DNA of 64,000 nt from Billgrantia desiderata (GCA_011742915.1 JAAQTN010000008.1:86590-150589), one strand, 5' to 3'. Positions 16,551-28,755 are shown, counted from the first letter of the stretch. Numbers and translations: made by a program. The notes: generated by a model from the sequence alone, not told the origin.

Positions 16551-17555
16551 ATGTCGACCTCTGCTCACGGGGTTACCCTCGCTTCCATCTACCAGGCGCG
16601 ACGTCGCATCGCCGGTCAGGCGCTGCGCACGCCGCTGGTCCGCTCCCACGCGCTTTCCGAGCGTTTCGATGCCGATATCCTGCTCAAGCTGGAAACCCTT
16701 CAGCCCAGCGGGGCGTTCAAGCTGCGCGGTGCCGCCAACATGATCGCCGCGCTGATCGAGCGTCACGGTTGCGATGCCCTGGAGGCCGGGGTGGTCACGG
16801 CCTCGACCGGCAACCACGGCCGCGCGGTGGCGTACGCGGCGGCACGGCTCGGCGTGCCGGCGACGATCTGCCTGTCGCGCCTGGTACCGGCCAACAAGGT
16901 GGCCGCCATCGAGGCGCTGGGCGCCGAGGTCAGGCGCGTGGGCGAGAGTCAGGACGAGGCCTTCGGCGAGGTCGAGCGGCTGATCCGCGAACGCGGCATG
17001 ACGCTGATTCCGCCCTTTGACGACCCGCTGATCGCAGCCGGCCAGGGCACCATCGGCCTGGAGCTGATGGAGGACGCGCCGGATCTCGACCGGGTGATCG
17101 TCGGTCTCTCCGGCGGTGGGCTGCTGGGGGGCATCGGCGCGGCGGTGAAGGCCATCCGCCCCGAGGCCCGCATCACCGGCGTCAGCCTCTCCCGCGGCGC
17201 GGCCATGTGGCAGAGTCTGCAGGCTGGGCGTCCCGTGGCGGTCGAAGAGGTGGAGAGTCTGGCCGACTCGCTGGGCGGCGGTATCGGCCTCGACAATCGC
17301 TGCACGTTCAGCCTGGTGCGCGAGGTGATGGACGAGCACTACCAGGTCTCGGAGGCGGCCATCGCCCAGGCCATGGTCGACATCCTCGAGCACGAGAAGC
17401 TGCTGGTGGAAGGGGCCGCTGCGGTGGGGCTGGCGGCGCTTGCGGAGCATGGTATCGAGGTGCGCGGCCAGCGGGTGGCGCTGATCCTGTCGGGCAACGG
17501 CGTGGCGCTGGAGACGCTGGATCGGGCGCGCCGAATCGCCGCTGGTCGAGTTTGA
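16551..17555 (+). CDS. eutB: Threonine dehydratase-like PLP enzyme, probable hydroxyectoine-use dehydratase EutB
   Basis: This 334-residue fold-type II PLP enzyme has its PLP lysine at K57 (SGAFKLRGA), the STGNHGRAVAYAA loop and the phosphate-binding glycine run SGGGLLGG. It lacks the C-terminal ACT regulatory domain of biosynthetic threonine deaminase, so it is a catabolic or specialised dehydratase. Beside an ornithine cyclodeaminase-like gene and the doe genes it matches the eutB-eutC pair proposed for converting hydroxyectoine-derived hydroxy-diaminobutyrate into the ectoine route. The partner eutA is not in this window. A simple L-threonine/L-serine dehydratase remains possible. Confidence 0.82.
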   Translation: MSTSAHGVTLASIYQARRRIAGQALRTPLVRSHALSERFDADILLKLETLQPSGAFKLRGAANMIAALIERHGCDALEAGVVTASTGNHGRAVAYAAARLGVPATICLSRLVPANKVAAIEALGAEVRRVGESQDEAFGEVERLIRERGMTLIPPFDDPLIAAGQGTIGLELMEDAPDLDRVIVGLSGGGLLGGIGAAVKAIRPEARITGVSLSRGAAMWQSLQAGRPVAVEEVESLADSLGGGIGLDNRCTFSLVREVMDEHYQVSEAAIAQAMVDILEHEKLLVEGAAAVGLAALAEHGIEVRGQRVALILSGNGVALETLDRARRIAAGRV

Positions 17556-17578
17556 CGTGCAGTCTTCAAGGAGGAGAG

Positions 17579-18529
17579 ATGAAGCTCTATCAACGTGACG
17601 AAATCGAAGCGGTGGTGGGTATCGACGACGAGGCGCTGCGCCAGGTGGAGGCGGGCTTCGCCGCGCTGGGGCGCGGCGAGGTGGTACAGCCGCCGATCCT
17701 GTCGATGGCCATGGAGGAGTTCAATAGCGAGGTCGACGTCAAGACGGCCCATATCAAGGGGTGGGAACGTTATGCGATCAAGGTCAGCAGCGGCGCCTTC
17801 GACAATCCCAAGCGCGGCCTGCCGAGCCTGAGCGGCCTGATGATGCTGTTCTCCGCCGAGACCGGCCGGGTCGAGGCGGTGCTGTTCGACGAAGGCTACC
17901 TGACGATGGTGCGCACCGCCCTGGCCGGGGCCATCGCCGCCAAGCATCTGTCCCGCGAGGACAGCCGTCGGGTCGGGGTGATCGGCGCCGGCGAGCAGGC
18001 GCGGCGGCAGGTGGAAGCACTGCGCCTGGTGCGCAACGTCGATACCCTGGACGTCTGGGCGCGCCGCCGCGAAGCGGCCGAGGCCTACGCCGAGGAGATG
18101 CGCAGCCAGGGCCTCACCGTCACCGTGCGCGATAGCGTGCACACCGCCTGCCAGCAGGCCGACATCATCGTCACCGCCACGCCGTCGCGGGAGCCGCTGT
18201 TGAACGCCGGCGACCTGCCCGAGGGCGTGCATGTCACCGCCATGGGCTCGGACAGCCCCGACAAGCGCGAGCTGGACGAATCGGTACTGACCCGGGCCGA
18301 CGCCTTCGTCTGCGACAGCCGGGCGCAGAGCGAGCAAAACGGGGAACTCAAGGTCTTTGCCAACGCGGGGCGCGAGCCGCCATTCCAGGTATACGAGCTG
18401 GGCCGGGTGATCGAACGGGGGGAGCGGCTGCGGAATTCCGAGGCGACCATCACCGTGTGCGATCTCACCGGCACCGGCGTGCAGGACACCGCCATTGCCA
18501 ACTTCGCCCTCTCTCGGCTGGCGGGGTAA
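17579..18529 (+). CDS. eutC: Ornithine cyclodeaminase/mu-crystallin family protein, probable EutC
   Basis: The 316-residue protein belongs to the ornithine cyclodeaminase/mu-crystallin family, NAD(P)-dependent enzymes acting on amino or imino acids. The Rossmann motif is VGVIGAGEQARRQ (about residues 136-148), and the substrate-side VKVSSG-like region appears as AIKVSSGAFDNP. It starts 23 bases after eutB with GGAGGAGAG upstream, so the two are probably cotranscribed. Paired with EutB it is proposed to work in hydroxyectoine breakdown. Its reaction is less well established than those of the Doe enzymes, and other family activities such as ketimine reductase or alanine dehydrogenase cannot be excluded. 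Confidence 0.82.
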   Translation: MKLYQRDEIEAVVGIDDEALRQVEAGFAALGRGEVVQPPILSMAMEEFNSEVDVKTAHIKGWERYAIKVSSGAFDNPKRGLPSLSGLMMLFSAETGRVEAVLFDEGYLTMVRTALAGAIAAKHLSREDSRRVGVIGAGEQARRQVEALRLVRNVDTLDVWARRREAAEAYAEEMRSQGLTVTVRDSVHTACQQADIIVTATPSREPLLNAGDLPEGVHVTAMGSDSPDKRELDESVLTRADAFVCDSRAQSEQNGELKVFANAGREPPFQVYELGRVIERGERLRNSEATITVCDLTGTGVQDTAIANFALSRLAG

Positions 18530-18618
18530 GCGGCAGGGTATCTCCGCGGGCACGCCTTGAGCCCGAACGCAGCCGCCCCCATGCTTGGGGTGACGAAACG
18601 CAACGAGGAGCGCAGCGG

Positions 18619-19302
18619 ATGGCAACGGTACTCGCCTTCGATGTTTACGGTACCCTGATCGATACCCATGGCGTGGTCGCTGAACTGGAAGAGCGGCTCG
18701 GCAGGAACGGCAGGGCGGAGCTGGCCGCGGAGTTCTCGCGGCGCTGGCGCGACAAGCAGCTGGAGTACAGCTTCCGCCGCGGCCTGATGGGAGCCTACGT
18801 GACCTTCGGCCAGTGCACCCGCGAGGCATTGGACTTCACCGACCGCGCCCTGCAGACGCAGCTGTCGGACGTCGACAAGGACCACCTGATGTCGGTCTAC
18901 GGACGTCTGCCGGCCTTTGCCGAGGCCGCCGGTGCATTGAAGCGACTGGCGGCGAGCGGCATGCGCTGCGTGGCCTTTTCCAACGGCACCCTCGAAGCGG
19001 TCAGCGGCCTGCTGGAACAGGCCGGAATAGGCGAATGCTTCGAGGCGGTGATCAGCGTCGATGAGGTCAAGCGATTCAAGCCCGACCCCGCCGTCTACGC
19101 TCATCTGCGCAACCGCCTCGACGTCGCTCCCGGCGACACCTGGCTGATCTCGAGCAACCCCTTCGACGTGATCGGCGCGCGCCATGCCGGACTGCATGCC
19201 GCCTGGGTGCGGCGCAGCCTCGATGCCCCCTTCGATCCCTGGGGCATCGAGCCGGACCTGACCGTCACCGATCTGGATGCGCTTTCCGACCGCCTGGGCT
19301 GA
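18619..19302 (+). CDS. Haloacid dehalogenase type II-like HAD hydrolase
   Basis: The 227-residue HAD-superfamily protein begins with the motif I of type II L-2-haloacid dehalogenases (LAFDVYGTLIDTHG, nucleophile Asp8). Later it has the SNGT motif (FSNGTLEAV), the lysine region VKRFKPDPAVY and SSNPFDVIGA near the end. It could release halide from short 2-haloacids or act on a related phosphorylated metabolite. The ATG at 18619 sits behind GAGGAGCGCAGCGG. It follows eutC by 89 bases on the same strand and could be the last gene of that unit, though no pathway link is known. Confidence 0.85.
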   Translation: MATVLAFDVYGTLIDTHGVVAELEERLGRNGRAELAAEFSRRWRDKQLEYSFRRGLMGAYVTFGQCTREALDFTDRALQTQLSDVDKDHLMSVYGRLPAFAEAAGALKRLAASGMRCVAFSNGTLEAVSGLLEQAGIGECFEAVISVDEVKRFKPDPAVYAHLRNRLDVAPGDTWLISSNPFDVIGARHAGLHAAWVRRSLDAPFDPWGIEPDLTVTDLDALSDRLG

Positions 19303-19356
19303 AGGCTTTCCGACTTGAGCTGAAGGCTCTCGGACCGGCTGGGCTGGGTAAGCACG

Positions 19357-20655
19357 CTATTCCCGCTGGCGGTACGCCTCGATCAGCCGCTGGCGTTCCT
19401 GCTCCTCGTAGAAGCTGGGGTCGTCGAACAGGTCGGGCTGGGAGTCGTCGAAGATCATCTCCAGCGCCAGCGGGCTGGTCTGGGTCATCGGCTCGAAGTG
19501 GGCAGGATGGCCGTAGACCAGATCGGAAACGTGGCGACGGCGATACAGGGCATAAGCGCCGAGCACGGCCAGCACCGCGGCGATGTACAAGGGCAGCGCC
19601 TGGGGGCCCAGCACGCCCATCAGGGCCCCGGCGACGATGGGCGCCAGGGCGCTGCCCGCCCCCTGGGTCACCAGCATGTCGGCCGAGGCCGAAACCACCT
19701 CTTCGGGATGCAGCTGATCGATCAGTTGTGCCACCGCCAGCGGGTAGATGGCGAAGGAGAAGCCGCCCCACAGGAAGAACAGGCCCAGCAGGGCGACCTG
19801 GTTGGGGGCGAAGGGCATCAGCGCGGCGAGCGCCGCGGCGGCGATCACCACCCAGGTCAGCACCTGAGAGCGGTCGTGCTTGTCGGAGAAGCGGCCGATG
19901 GGCAGCTGCAGCAGCGCGCCTCCCAGGATAGTCACGCTCATCAGCGTACCCACGTCGCCGGCGCTCCAGCCCAACTGGCGGGCATAGAGCGGCGCCATGC
20001 CCCAGAAGGCGCCCATGGCCAGCCCCGACAGCACCGAGGCCGTGACCGACAACGGCGCGAAGCCGATCAAAGCCTTGAGGCTGCTCTTGGCGTTTTCAGG
20101 CACGGTGGGCTGCTGGCGCCGGGTCATGGTGATCGGCAGCAGCGCCCAGCTGATCAGGATGGCCGTCACGGCAAACAGCAGAAAACCACCGGGCGTATCC
20201 AGGCGCAGGATCTGCTGGGCAGCGGCAATCGCGCCGAGGTTGACCAGCATGTAGGTGGCGAACACGCGGCCGCGCTCGTGGCTGGCCGCCTGACCGTTGA
20301 GCCAGCTCTCGATCACAGTCATCAGGGTGACGAAGGCCAGGCCGTAGAAGAAGCGCAGCACGATCCACACCCAGGGGTCGACGAAGATGATGTGCAGCAG
20401 CGCGCCCGAGGCGCACAGCGCGGCACAGAAGGCGAAGGTGCGAATGTGTCCGGCGCGACGAATCAAGCGGCTGCTGACCCAGGTACCGCAGGTGAAGCCG
20501 ACGAAGTAGGCCGACATGATCACGCCCACTATGGTGGACGAGAATCCCTCGTCGGTGCCGCGCAGGGTCAGCAGCGTATTGATCAGGCCGTTGCCCAGCA
20601 GCAGCAGGGCAACGCTCCAGAGAATCGAACGGACCGGTTGCAGCATGGCCAGCAT
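19357..20655 (-). CDS. MFS transporter, YcaD-like
   Basis: This 432-residue polytopic membrane protein has about 12 hydrophobic segments with the MFS half-repeat pattern: SSRLIRRAGHIR in the first cytoplasmic loop and GRFSDKHDRSQ in the matching loop of the second half. It resembles YcaD-type transporters, whose substrates are mostly unknown. The last 45 residues are a hydrophilic acidic tail (DDSQPDLFDDPS). ATG 20655 has AAGGAG seven bases upstream. It follows glgB by 44 bases on the same strand and could be read through from the glg/tre operon, which would suit a sugar or osmolyte exporter, but that is a guess. Confidence 0.85.
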   Translation of the reverse strand: MLAMLQPVRSILWSVALLLLGNGLINTLLTLRGTDEGFSSTIVGVIMSAYFVGFTCGTWVSSRLIRRAGHIRTFAFCAALCASGALLHIIFVDPWVWIVLRFFYGLAFVTLMTVIESWLNGQAASHERGRVFATYMLVNLGAIAAAQQILRLDTPGGFLLFAVTAILISWALLPITMTRRQQPTVPENAKSSLKALIGFAPLSVTASVLSGLAMGAFWGMAPLYARQLGWSAGDVGTLMSVTILGGALLQLPIGRFSDKHDRSQVLTWVVIAAAALAALMPFAPNQVALLGLFFLWGGFSFAIYPLAVAQLIDQLHPEEVVSASADMLVTQGAGSALAPIVAGALMGVLGPQALPLYIAAVLAVLGAYALYRRRHVSDLVYGHPAHFEPMTQTSPLALEMIFDDSQPDLFDDPSFYEEQERQRLIEAYRQRE

Positions 20656-20699
20656 GCCATCTCTCCTTACTTCCGTGTTGAAGTCGTGAGTGTGTTCCC

Positions 20700-22931
20700 C
20701 TACCTCGCCAGCGGCCGCAGAACGATCACCGCCAGCGGCGGCAGGGTCAGCTCCAGGCTTGCCGGCTGGCCGTGCAGCGACTGCTCGGCGGCCTCGAGGC
20801 GGCCCAGGTTGCCCAGGTTCGAACCGCCATAGCACGCCGCGTCGCTGTTGATGATCTCTTCCCAGGCGCCGGCTCGCGGCACCCCGACCCGGTAATCGTG
20901 CCGTGGCACAGGGGTCATGTTGGCCACTATCAGCAGCGGTGCTCCCTGGGCATCGCAGCGCAGCCAGGCGAACACGCTGTTGGCGTGGTCGTTGCCGATG
21001 ACCCAGACGAAACCGGCCGGATCGCAGTCGCCCTGGTGCAGCGCCGGCAGCTCGCGATACAGACGGTTGAGATCCCCCAGCAGCAGCCTGACGCCGGCGT
21101 GGCGCGGCTCATCGAGCAGCCACCAGTCGAGCTCGCGGTCGTGATCCCATTCACGCCACTGGCCGAACTCGCAGCCCATGAACAGCAGCTTCTTGCCCGG
21201 CTGGGTCCACAGTGTGGCGAGGTAGGCGCGTAGGTTGGCGAACTTCTGCCACTCGTCGCCGGGCATCTTGTCGAGCAGCGCGCGCTTGCCGTGAACCACC
21301 TCGTCATGGGAGATCGGCAGCACGAAGCGCTCGGAGTAAGCGTAGACCTGAGGAAAGGTCATGTTGTGGTGGCCATGGCAGCGGTATAAGGGATCCTCCA
21401 CCATGTAGCACAGAGTGTCGTGCATCCAGCCGAGGTTCCACTTGTAGGCGAAGCCGAGCCCGCCCTCGGCCACCGGCCGGGTCACATCGGGCCAGGCGGT
21501 CGACTCCTCGGCGATGACGGCGGCGTCGGGAAACTCCTCGGCGACCACGGCATTGAGGTGACGCAGGAAATCGAGTGCCTCGAGGTTCTCGTGCCCGCCA
21601 TGGCGATTGGGAATCCACTCGCCGTCGCGCCGCGAGTAGTTGCGGTAGATCATCGAGGCCACCGCATCCACGCGCAGGGCGTCGATGTGGTAGTGCCTGA
21701 GCCAGTGCAGGGCGGAAGAGAGCATGAAGCCGTGCACCTCGCGCCGGCCCAGGTTGTAGATGTAAGTGTCCCAGTCCTGATGGAAGCCCTCGTAGGGGTG
21801 CTCGTACTCGTACAGGGCGGTGCCGTCGAAGCGCGCCAGACCGTGGGCGTCGGTGGGAAAGTGGGCCGGCACCCAGTCGAGGATCACGCCTAGCCCCGCC
21901 CGGTGGCAGGCGTCGACGAAGTAAGCGAAATCCGCCGGCGAGCCGTGGCGTGCGGTGGGGGCGAACAGCCCCAGCGGCTGATAACCCCAGGAGCCGCCGA
22001 AGGGATGCTCCATGATCGGCAGCAGCTCGATGTGGGTGAAGCCCATCTCGCTCACGTAGGGGATCAGCTGCTCGGCCAGCTCCCGCCAGTCGTAGAGCTC
22101 GCCCTCGTTGCCGCCGTGCTTGCGCCACGAGGCGGCGTGAACTTCGTAGATGGCGATCGGCCGGTCGGGGGCTAACGTCTCGCCACGCCGGGCGAGCCAG
22201 GCCTCGTCGTGCCATTCGAAGCTCTCGATGTCGGCCACTCTGGAGGCGGTGCCGGGTGGCAGCTCGCTGGCCAGCGCCACCGGATCGGCCTTGTGCACCA
22301 CCTGCTCCTGGGCATTCACCAGCTCGTACTTGTAGACTTCACCCGGCTGCAGGCGCGGCACGAACAGCTCCCACACGCCGGCCTGGTGGCGCAGGCGCAT
22401 GGGATGGCGGCGACCGTCCCAGCCGTTGAAGGCGCCGATCACCGAGACGCGCCGGGCATTGGGCGCCCACACGGCGAAGCGCACGCCTGCCACGCCGTCG
22501 ATCTCCATGAGTTGGGCACCCAGGCAGCGGCCGAGATCGCGATGAGTTCCCTCGCCGATCAGGTGCAGGTCGATGTCACCGAGCAGGAGACCGAAGCTGT
22601 AGGGGTCTTCCGTCTCCTGAACGCCGTCGGACCAGTGAATGCGCAGCCGGTAGGCGAAGGCCTCGTCCAGCGCGATGACGAACAGCCCCGGCGTGCCGAG
22701 CTCGCTGAGCTGCCCCTCGATACGCTCGCTGTCCCGCCGCAGGACCTCCACCCCCTGGGCGCCGGGCAGGTAGACCCTGAGCGCGTACCCGTCTCCCTGG
22801 GCATGCATCCCCAGCACCGCAAAAGGGTCGGGATGGCGGCCGTTTGCCAGGGCCTCGGCATCGCTGCGGGGCAGGGCGGCGTTCGCTTGCCGGTCATTCG
22901 GCTGCGTTTTCCTCTCCATCAGTTCCGTCAT
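20700..22931 (-). CDS. glgB: 1,4-alpha-glucan branching enzyme GlgB
   Basis: The 743-residue GH13 enzyme forms alpha-1,6 branches in glycogen. It has the N-terminal CBM48/E-set region ([13 protein letters not shown]), then the TIM barrel with [10 protein letters not shown], the nucleophile Asp in [12 protein letters not shown], the acid Glu in IAEESTAWP and [11 protein letters not shown]. Length and N1-type N-terminal domain match proteobacterial GlgB. ATG 22931 was chosen because sequence upstream does not look coding and GGAAGG precedes it. It starts 28 bases after glgX in a run with glgA, treZ, malQ and treY, and supplies branched glucan for storage or for conversion to trehalose. Confidence 0.96.
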   Translation of the reverse strand: MTELMERKTQPNDRQANAALPRSDAEALANGRHPDPFAVLGMHAQGDGYALRVYLPGAQGVEVLRRDSERIEGQLSELGTPGLFVIALDEAFAYRLRIHWSDGVQETEDPYSFGLLLGDIDLHLIGEGTHRDLGRCLGAQLMEIDGVAGVRFAVWAPNARRVSVIGAFNGWDGRRHPMRLRHQAGVWELFVPRLQPGEVYKYELVNAQEQVVHKADPVALASELPPGTASRVADIESFEWHDEAWLARRGETLAPDRPIAIYEVHAASWRKHGGNEGELYDWRELAEQLIPYVSEMGFTHIELLPIMEHPFGGSWGYQPLGLFAPTARHGSPADFAYFVDACHRAGLGVILDWVPAHFPTDAHGLARFDGTALYEYEHPYEGFHQDWDTYIYNLGRREVHGFMLSSALHWLRHYHIDALRVDAVASMIYRNYSRRDGEWIPNRHGGHENLEALDFLRHLNAVVAEEFPDAAVIAEESTAWPDVTRPVAEGGLGFAYKWNLGWMHDTLCYMVEDPLYRCHGHHNMTFPQVYAYSERFVLPISHDEVVHGKRALLDKMPGDEWQKFANLRAYLATLWTQPGKKLLFMGCEFGQWREWDHDRELDWWLLDEPRHAGVRLLLGDLNRLYRELPALHQGDCDPAGFVWVIGNDHANSVFAWLRCDAQGAPLLIVANMTPVPRHDYRVGVPRAGAWEEIINSDAACYGGSNLGNLGRLEAAEQSLHGQPASLELTLPPLAVIVLRPLAR

Positions 22932-22959
22932 GGGCCCTTCCGTTGGGGGGTGTTCGTGT

Positions 22960-25143
<2,184 letters not shown>

Positions 25144-25232
25144 CGTCCGTCGTCCTTGATCGCAGTGGGCGGCTTACCCGCTATCGTGCTGCTTGACGCA
25201 TCACCCGCTTCCTTTCTCTCTTGCTTGCGGGG

Positions 25233-25952
25233 TCACTTCTTGCGGGTTTTCGAGCGGCTGCCCGCTGCGGCCTTCTTGCCCGCGGGCGAGTCGGCTGCTG
25301 CCTTGGGTTTCGCCACCCCGGTCGTCTTGCTTTGCCGCTTGGCCGTCTTGCCCGGCACCTGGGCGGTGTCGCCGGTGTCGGGCTGGGTCAGGCCATCGCT
25401 CTCGCGGCGCGGCTTGCGGGTGCGCCTGGCCGTGGCGGATTGCGGCGGTAGCGGCTCCATGGGCCCCGGGCCGGGCTCCGCCGAGGCTTCCGGAGCCTCA
25501 GTGCCGCCGCGATTGGCGACCTCCTGGTCCTGGGCGCCGGTACTGGTCGCCTCCTCGGCCGGCAACGGGCGGGTCGAGGCCGCGGTGGGTTCGGGCTCGT
25601 CCGGGGCCGGGCCGGGGCTAGCGCGATCCTGCACCGGGACGTCCTGGGCCACGTCGCGGTCGTCGCGGTAGGGCAGTTCGTCGAAGTCGGGTTCACCGTC
25701 GGGGGGCTCCAGCGGCAGCCGATTCTCATCGATGCCCCTCTCGTCATCCTCCAGCGGCAGGTCGTTCTCGAGAATGGGGGGCTCGTCAACCGGCTCGCCG
25801 ACCTCCTCGAGTTCGGCGTCCATGCCCGCGGCCTGCTCCGCGGCGACGATCTTCAGTGCCATGTCCCAGTGGCGCTGCTGCTGCCCTTCGGGGCGCCCTT
25901 CCGATTCCCAGATTTCGTAGGCCAGGTTCCGTACGCGCTCTTCGTCAGCCAT
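25233..25952 (-). CDS. DUF2934-domain protein with long disordered tail
   Basis: The 239-residue protein opens with a DUF2934 domain (about residues 1-42: ERVRNLAYEIWESEGRPEGQ, then HWDMALKIV), a short helical domain of unknown function often seen in glg/tre operons. The middle (about 45-170) is acidic and rich in Pro, Asp and Glu; the last 70 residues are basic with many Lys, Arg and Ala (GKTAKRQSKTTGVAKPK), resembling histone-like tails. The start codon lies one base after the treY stop, so expression is coupled to TreY. A structural or regulatory role tied to glucan or trehalose metabolism is inferred from context only. Confidence 0.8.
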   Translation of the reverse strand: MADEERVRNLAYEIWESEGRPEGQQQRHWDMALKIVAAEQAAGMDAELEEVGEPVDEPPILENDLPLEDDERGIDENRLPLEPPDGEPDFDELPYRDDRDVAQDVPVQDRASPGPAPDEPEPTAASTRPLPAEEATSTGAQDQEVANRGGTEAPEASAEPGPGPMEPLPPQSATARRTRKPRRESDGLTQPDTGDTAQVPGKTAKRQSKTTGVAKPKAAADSPAGKKAAAGSRSKTRKK

Positions 25953-25953
25953 C

Positions 25954-28755
25954 CTAGCTCTCCCTTTGCCTGTGCGTGTCTCGTAGGTAGACGCCGACGG
26001 GAAAATCCCTCAGCAGTTCCCCGGCGGCGACAGTCTCCATCGTTACTGTCAGGGTGGTACCGGTCAGCGCGCTTTGCCAAGCGCCACGTGCCTCCTCGGG
26101 CAGGCAGATGCCGCTGTCGCCCCACTGCGCCGGTGGCACCAGGGGGCGGTCGGCGTCCGTCAGCAGCCCCGCAGTCAGCCGTGGCACGACGACCAGCAGC
26201 TGTCGGTCGGCGTGGCGGCGCAGGAACGCCACCAGGCGTTCCTCATGCCTGCCGGTGGTGGCCAGCGGTTGGTAGTCGCCGTGAACGAACAGCCCGCGCT
26301 GCTCGTGACGCAGCGCCAGCAGACGTGCGATCAGCGTCTGCTTGACGGCGCCGTGGCGCCAGTCGGCCAGCGCCGCCTGAGGGGCGCTGTGTTCATCGAG
26401 AGCTGCCAGGCGAGCGGCGTGATCGACCGGGCGACGATTGTCGGGATCGACCAGGCTGTAGTCCCAGAATTCGCAGCCTTGGTAGAGATCGGGAATGCCG
26501 GGTACGGTCAGGCGCAGCGCCGTCTGAACCAGGCCGTTGAGCGCGCCCGGCAGATCGAGCTCGCGGGCCGCCGCTTCGATCTCGCGGCACAGCTCGGGGG
26601 TGGCCAGGAGGCCCTGCAGATAATCGCGGCAGGCGCTCTCGTAGGCCTCGTCGGGCCACAGCCAGTGGGTGCGCAGCTTGGCTTCGCGCACCGCCTTCTG
26701 CTGCCACTGAGCCAGGCGTTCGGCGAACTCGCGCATGCCGTCGTCGTCGTGACGCGAGAGCGTCGGCGGCCAGGCGCCGAGCAGCAGCTGGTAGAGAATC
26801 AGCTCATCGCCGGGGCTGGGGGCCGGGCCCGAGGGCAGCACCTGGCGCAACGGGGCGGTCAGCTCGCGCCAGCGTTCGACGCGGGTGGCGAAGGCGGCGG
26901 AGTTTTCACTCAGCGCGGCAAGACGCGCCCGCACGTCTTCACCGCGCTTGTGATCGTGGGTGGCGGTGGCGACCAGGCCGTGGGGGAAGTGGCGCGCGCG
27001 CCAGGCGTTGGCATCGTGGAACCGGCGCGGCGAGTGGCTGAAATGCTCGCCGTCGAAGCCGACGTCGTTACGCGAGATCAAGGCCGCGCTGCGATAACCG
27101 GCGGTGTCCTCCACGGCCTTGGCGGCCACCGGCGAGGTGAGCTGCTGGAAGCGCACGATGGCGCGCTGGCGCAGCCAGCGCTCCTCTGTGTCCTCGGCGT
27201 CGGCGGGGGCTTCGCCGCCCAGCCAGCGCTCGAGCCAGGTCAGCACGACGGCATCGGGCGGGCTCAGCGCCGTGCGGGCACCGGCCATGGCCTGATCGAA
27301 GAAGCAGGCGTCGAGTTCCGGGCGGCCGCCATCGTCGGCGTAGGTGCGGTAGACCGGGAAATGCACGATCAGCGCCTCGAGCGCCCGACGCAGGGCGGCC
27401 AGGGTGACGTCGCGGCTCGCCAGGCGGTGGCGGGCCACGGCGTGCAGAGCACGAACGCAGGCCTCGAATTCGCTGACCAGCAGGGTGTGCAGCACCTCGC
27501 GGCGGGCCTGGCGCACCTCGTCCAGAAAGTCGTCGCTGCGCCCGCTGATGCGGCGCCACAGCTCGCGCAGCGGCTGGGCTCCGGCGGGGTCGTGCTGCAG
27601 GGCCGAGACCTGATTCATCAGCTCGTAACCGGTAGTGCCGTCGACGCCCCAGTCGCGGTGCAGGGTCTCGTCGGCGGCCAGTATCTTCTCGACGAAGATC
27701 GCCACGTGGCGTACCGCGTCCGGCGGGCGTCGCTTCTGGGCCTCGCCCAGGCGGGCCCGCAGACGGCGGCAGTAGCCGCGTGGATCGGCCAGGCCGTCGA
27801 TATGGTCGATGCGCAACCCGTCGACCCAGCCCTGTTCCACCAGGCGCAGCGGCAGGGCGTGCACCGCTTCGAACACCTCGGGCTGCTCGATGCGCAGCCC
27901 GCCGAGTTCGGTGATGTCGAAGAAGCGGCGCCAGTTGATCTCGTCGGTGCCGGTTCGCCACCAGGCCAGGCGATAATGTTGCTGATCCAGCAGGTCGTGC
28001 AGGCGAATGGCGCCGCCGCGGGTGCTGCCGTCGAACAAGCCCAGGGCATGGGCCAGCGCTCGCTCGGCGGCCGGGTCCGCCAGTGCCTGACGCAGCTCGC
28101 GGCGACACTCGGCCACGGCGGTATAGGCGTCGTCGCGCTGCCGCAGGGCGTCGAAACGCGGTGCCAGGTCCCAGAGTGCAGCGTGCTCGGCCAGGCCCAG
28201 GATGTCGCCGTAGCGGCGCGGATCGAGAGGAAAGCGATGCTCGTGATAGGCCACGTGGAAGGCGCTGGTTTCCGGGTCGTGGCGCAGTGAAAGCTCGCCG
28301 CCGTGCAAGGCGTCGGCATAGGGCTCGCCGAGGAAAGGCAGCAGCACCTTGCCGCGCAGCAGCGGGTCGGGGGAGTGCCAGTCGATGTCGAAGAAGCCGG
28401 CGAAAGGGCTCGCCTGGCCCCACGCCAGTACATCCTGCCACCAGGGGTTCTGCGAGCCGCCGACCGCCACATGGTTGGGCACGATGTCCAGAATCAGGCC
28501 CATGCCGTGGGCGCGCAGGCGCGATACCAGCCGCTCCAGCGCCGCCTCGCCGCCGAGTTCGGGGTCGATGCGGGTAGGGTCGATGCCGTCATAGCCATGG
28601 GGCGAGCCGCTGCGGGACATCTGCAGCGGCGAGGCATAGACATGACTGATGCCGAGCCTGGCATAGTAGCCGACCCATTCGGCGGCCTCGTCGAGGGTGA
28701 AGCCGCGATGGAATTGCAGGCGCACGGTGGCGCGAATGTCACTCATCGCCATCAT
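25954..28755 (-). CDS. treY: Maltooligosyltrehalose synthase TreY
   Basis: The 933-residue GH13 enzyme isomerises the reducing-end alpha-1,4 bond of maltooligosaccharides to alpha,alpha-1,1, giving maltooligosyltrehalose. Characteristic segments include TVRLQFHRGFTLDEAA at the N-terminus, ISHVYASPLQMSRSGSPHGYD, DIVPNHVAVGG, the nucleophile region VDGLRIDHIDGLADP, the catalytic Glu in IFVEKILAADE and TATHDHKRGEDVRARL. Three near-adjacent ATGs (28755, 28752, 28746) are possible; 28755 has GGAG seven bases upstream. The start overlaps the end of malQ, so translation is probably coupled. TreZ, encoded two genes upstream, cleaves the product to free trehalose. Confidence 0.96.
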   Translation of the reverse strand: MMAMSDIRATVRLQFHRGFTLDEAAEWVGYYARLGISHVYASPLQMSRSGSPHGYDGIDPTRIDPELGGEAALERLVSRLRAHGMGLILDIVPNHVAVGGSQNPWWQDVLAWGQASPFAGFFDIDWHSPDPLLRGKVLLPFLGEPYADALHGGELSLRHDPETSAFHVAYHEHRFPLDPRRYGDILGLAEHAALWDLAPRFDALRQRDDAYTAVAECRRELRQALADPAAERALAHALGLFDGSTRGGAIRLHDLLDQQHYRLAWWRTGTDEINWRRFFDITELGGLRIEQPEVFEAVHALPLRLVEQGWVDGLRIDHIDGLADPRGYCRRLRARLGEAQKRRPPDAVRHVAIFVEKILAADETLHRDWGVDGTTGYELMNQVSALQHDPAGAQPLRELWRRISGRSDDFLDEVRQARREVLHTLLVSEFEACVRALHAVARHRLASRDVTLAALRRALEALIVHFPVYRTYADDGGRPELDACFFDQAMAGARTALSPPDAVVLTWLERWLGGEAPADAEDTEERWLRQRAIVRFQQLTSPVAAKAVEDTAGYRSAALISRNDVGFDGEHFSHSPRRFHDANAWRARHFPHGLVATATHDHKRGEDVRARLAALSENSAAFATRVERWRELTAPLRQVLPSGPAPSPGDELILYQLLLGAWPPTLSRHDDDGMREFAERLAQWQQKAVREAKLRTHWLWPDEAYESACRDYLQGLLATPELCREIEAAARELDLPGALNGLVQTALRLTVPGIPDLYQGCEFWDYSLVDPDNRRPVDHAARLAALDEHSAPQAALADWRHGAVKQTLIARLLALRHEQRGLFVHGDYQPLATTGRHEERLVAFLRRHADRQLLVVVPRLTAGLLTDADRPLVPPAQWGDSGICLPEEARGAWQSALTGTTLTVTMETVAAGELLRDFPVGVYLRDTHRQRES

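Noticed and set aside
19280-19350. Imperfect direct repeats (GCTGAAGGCTTTCCGAC and GCTGAAGGCTCTCGGAC) after the HAD gene
   Set aside because: Only two or three short degenerate copies in a small gap between convergent genes; probably a local duplication without a clear function.
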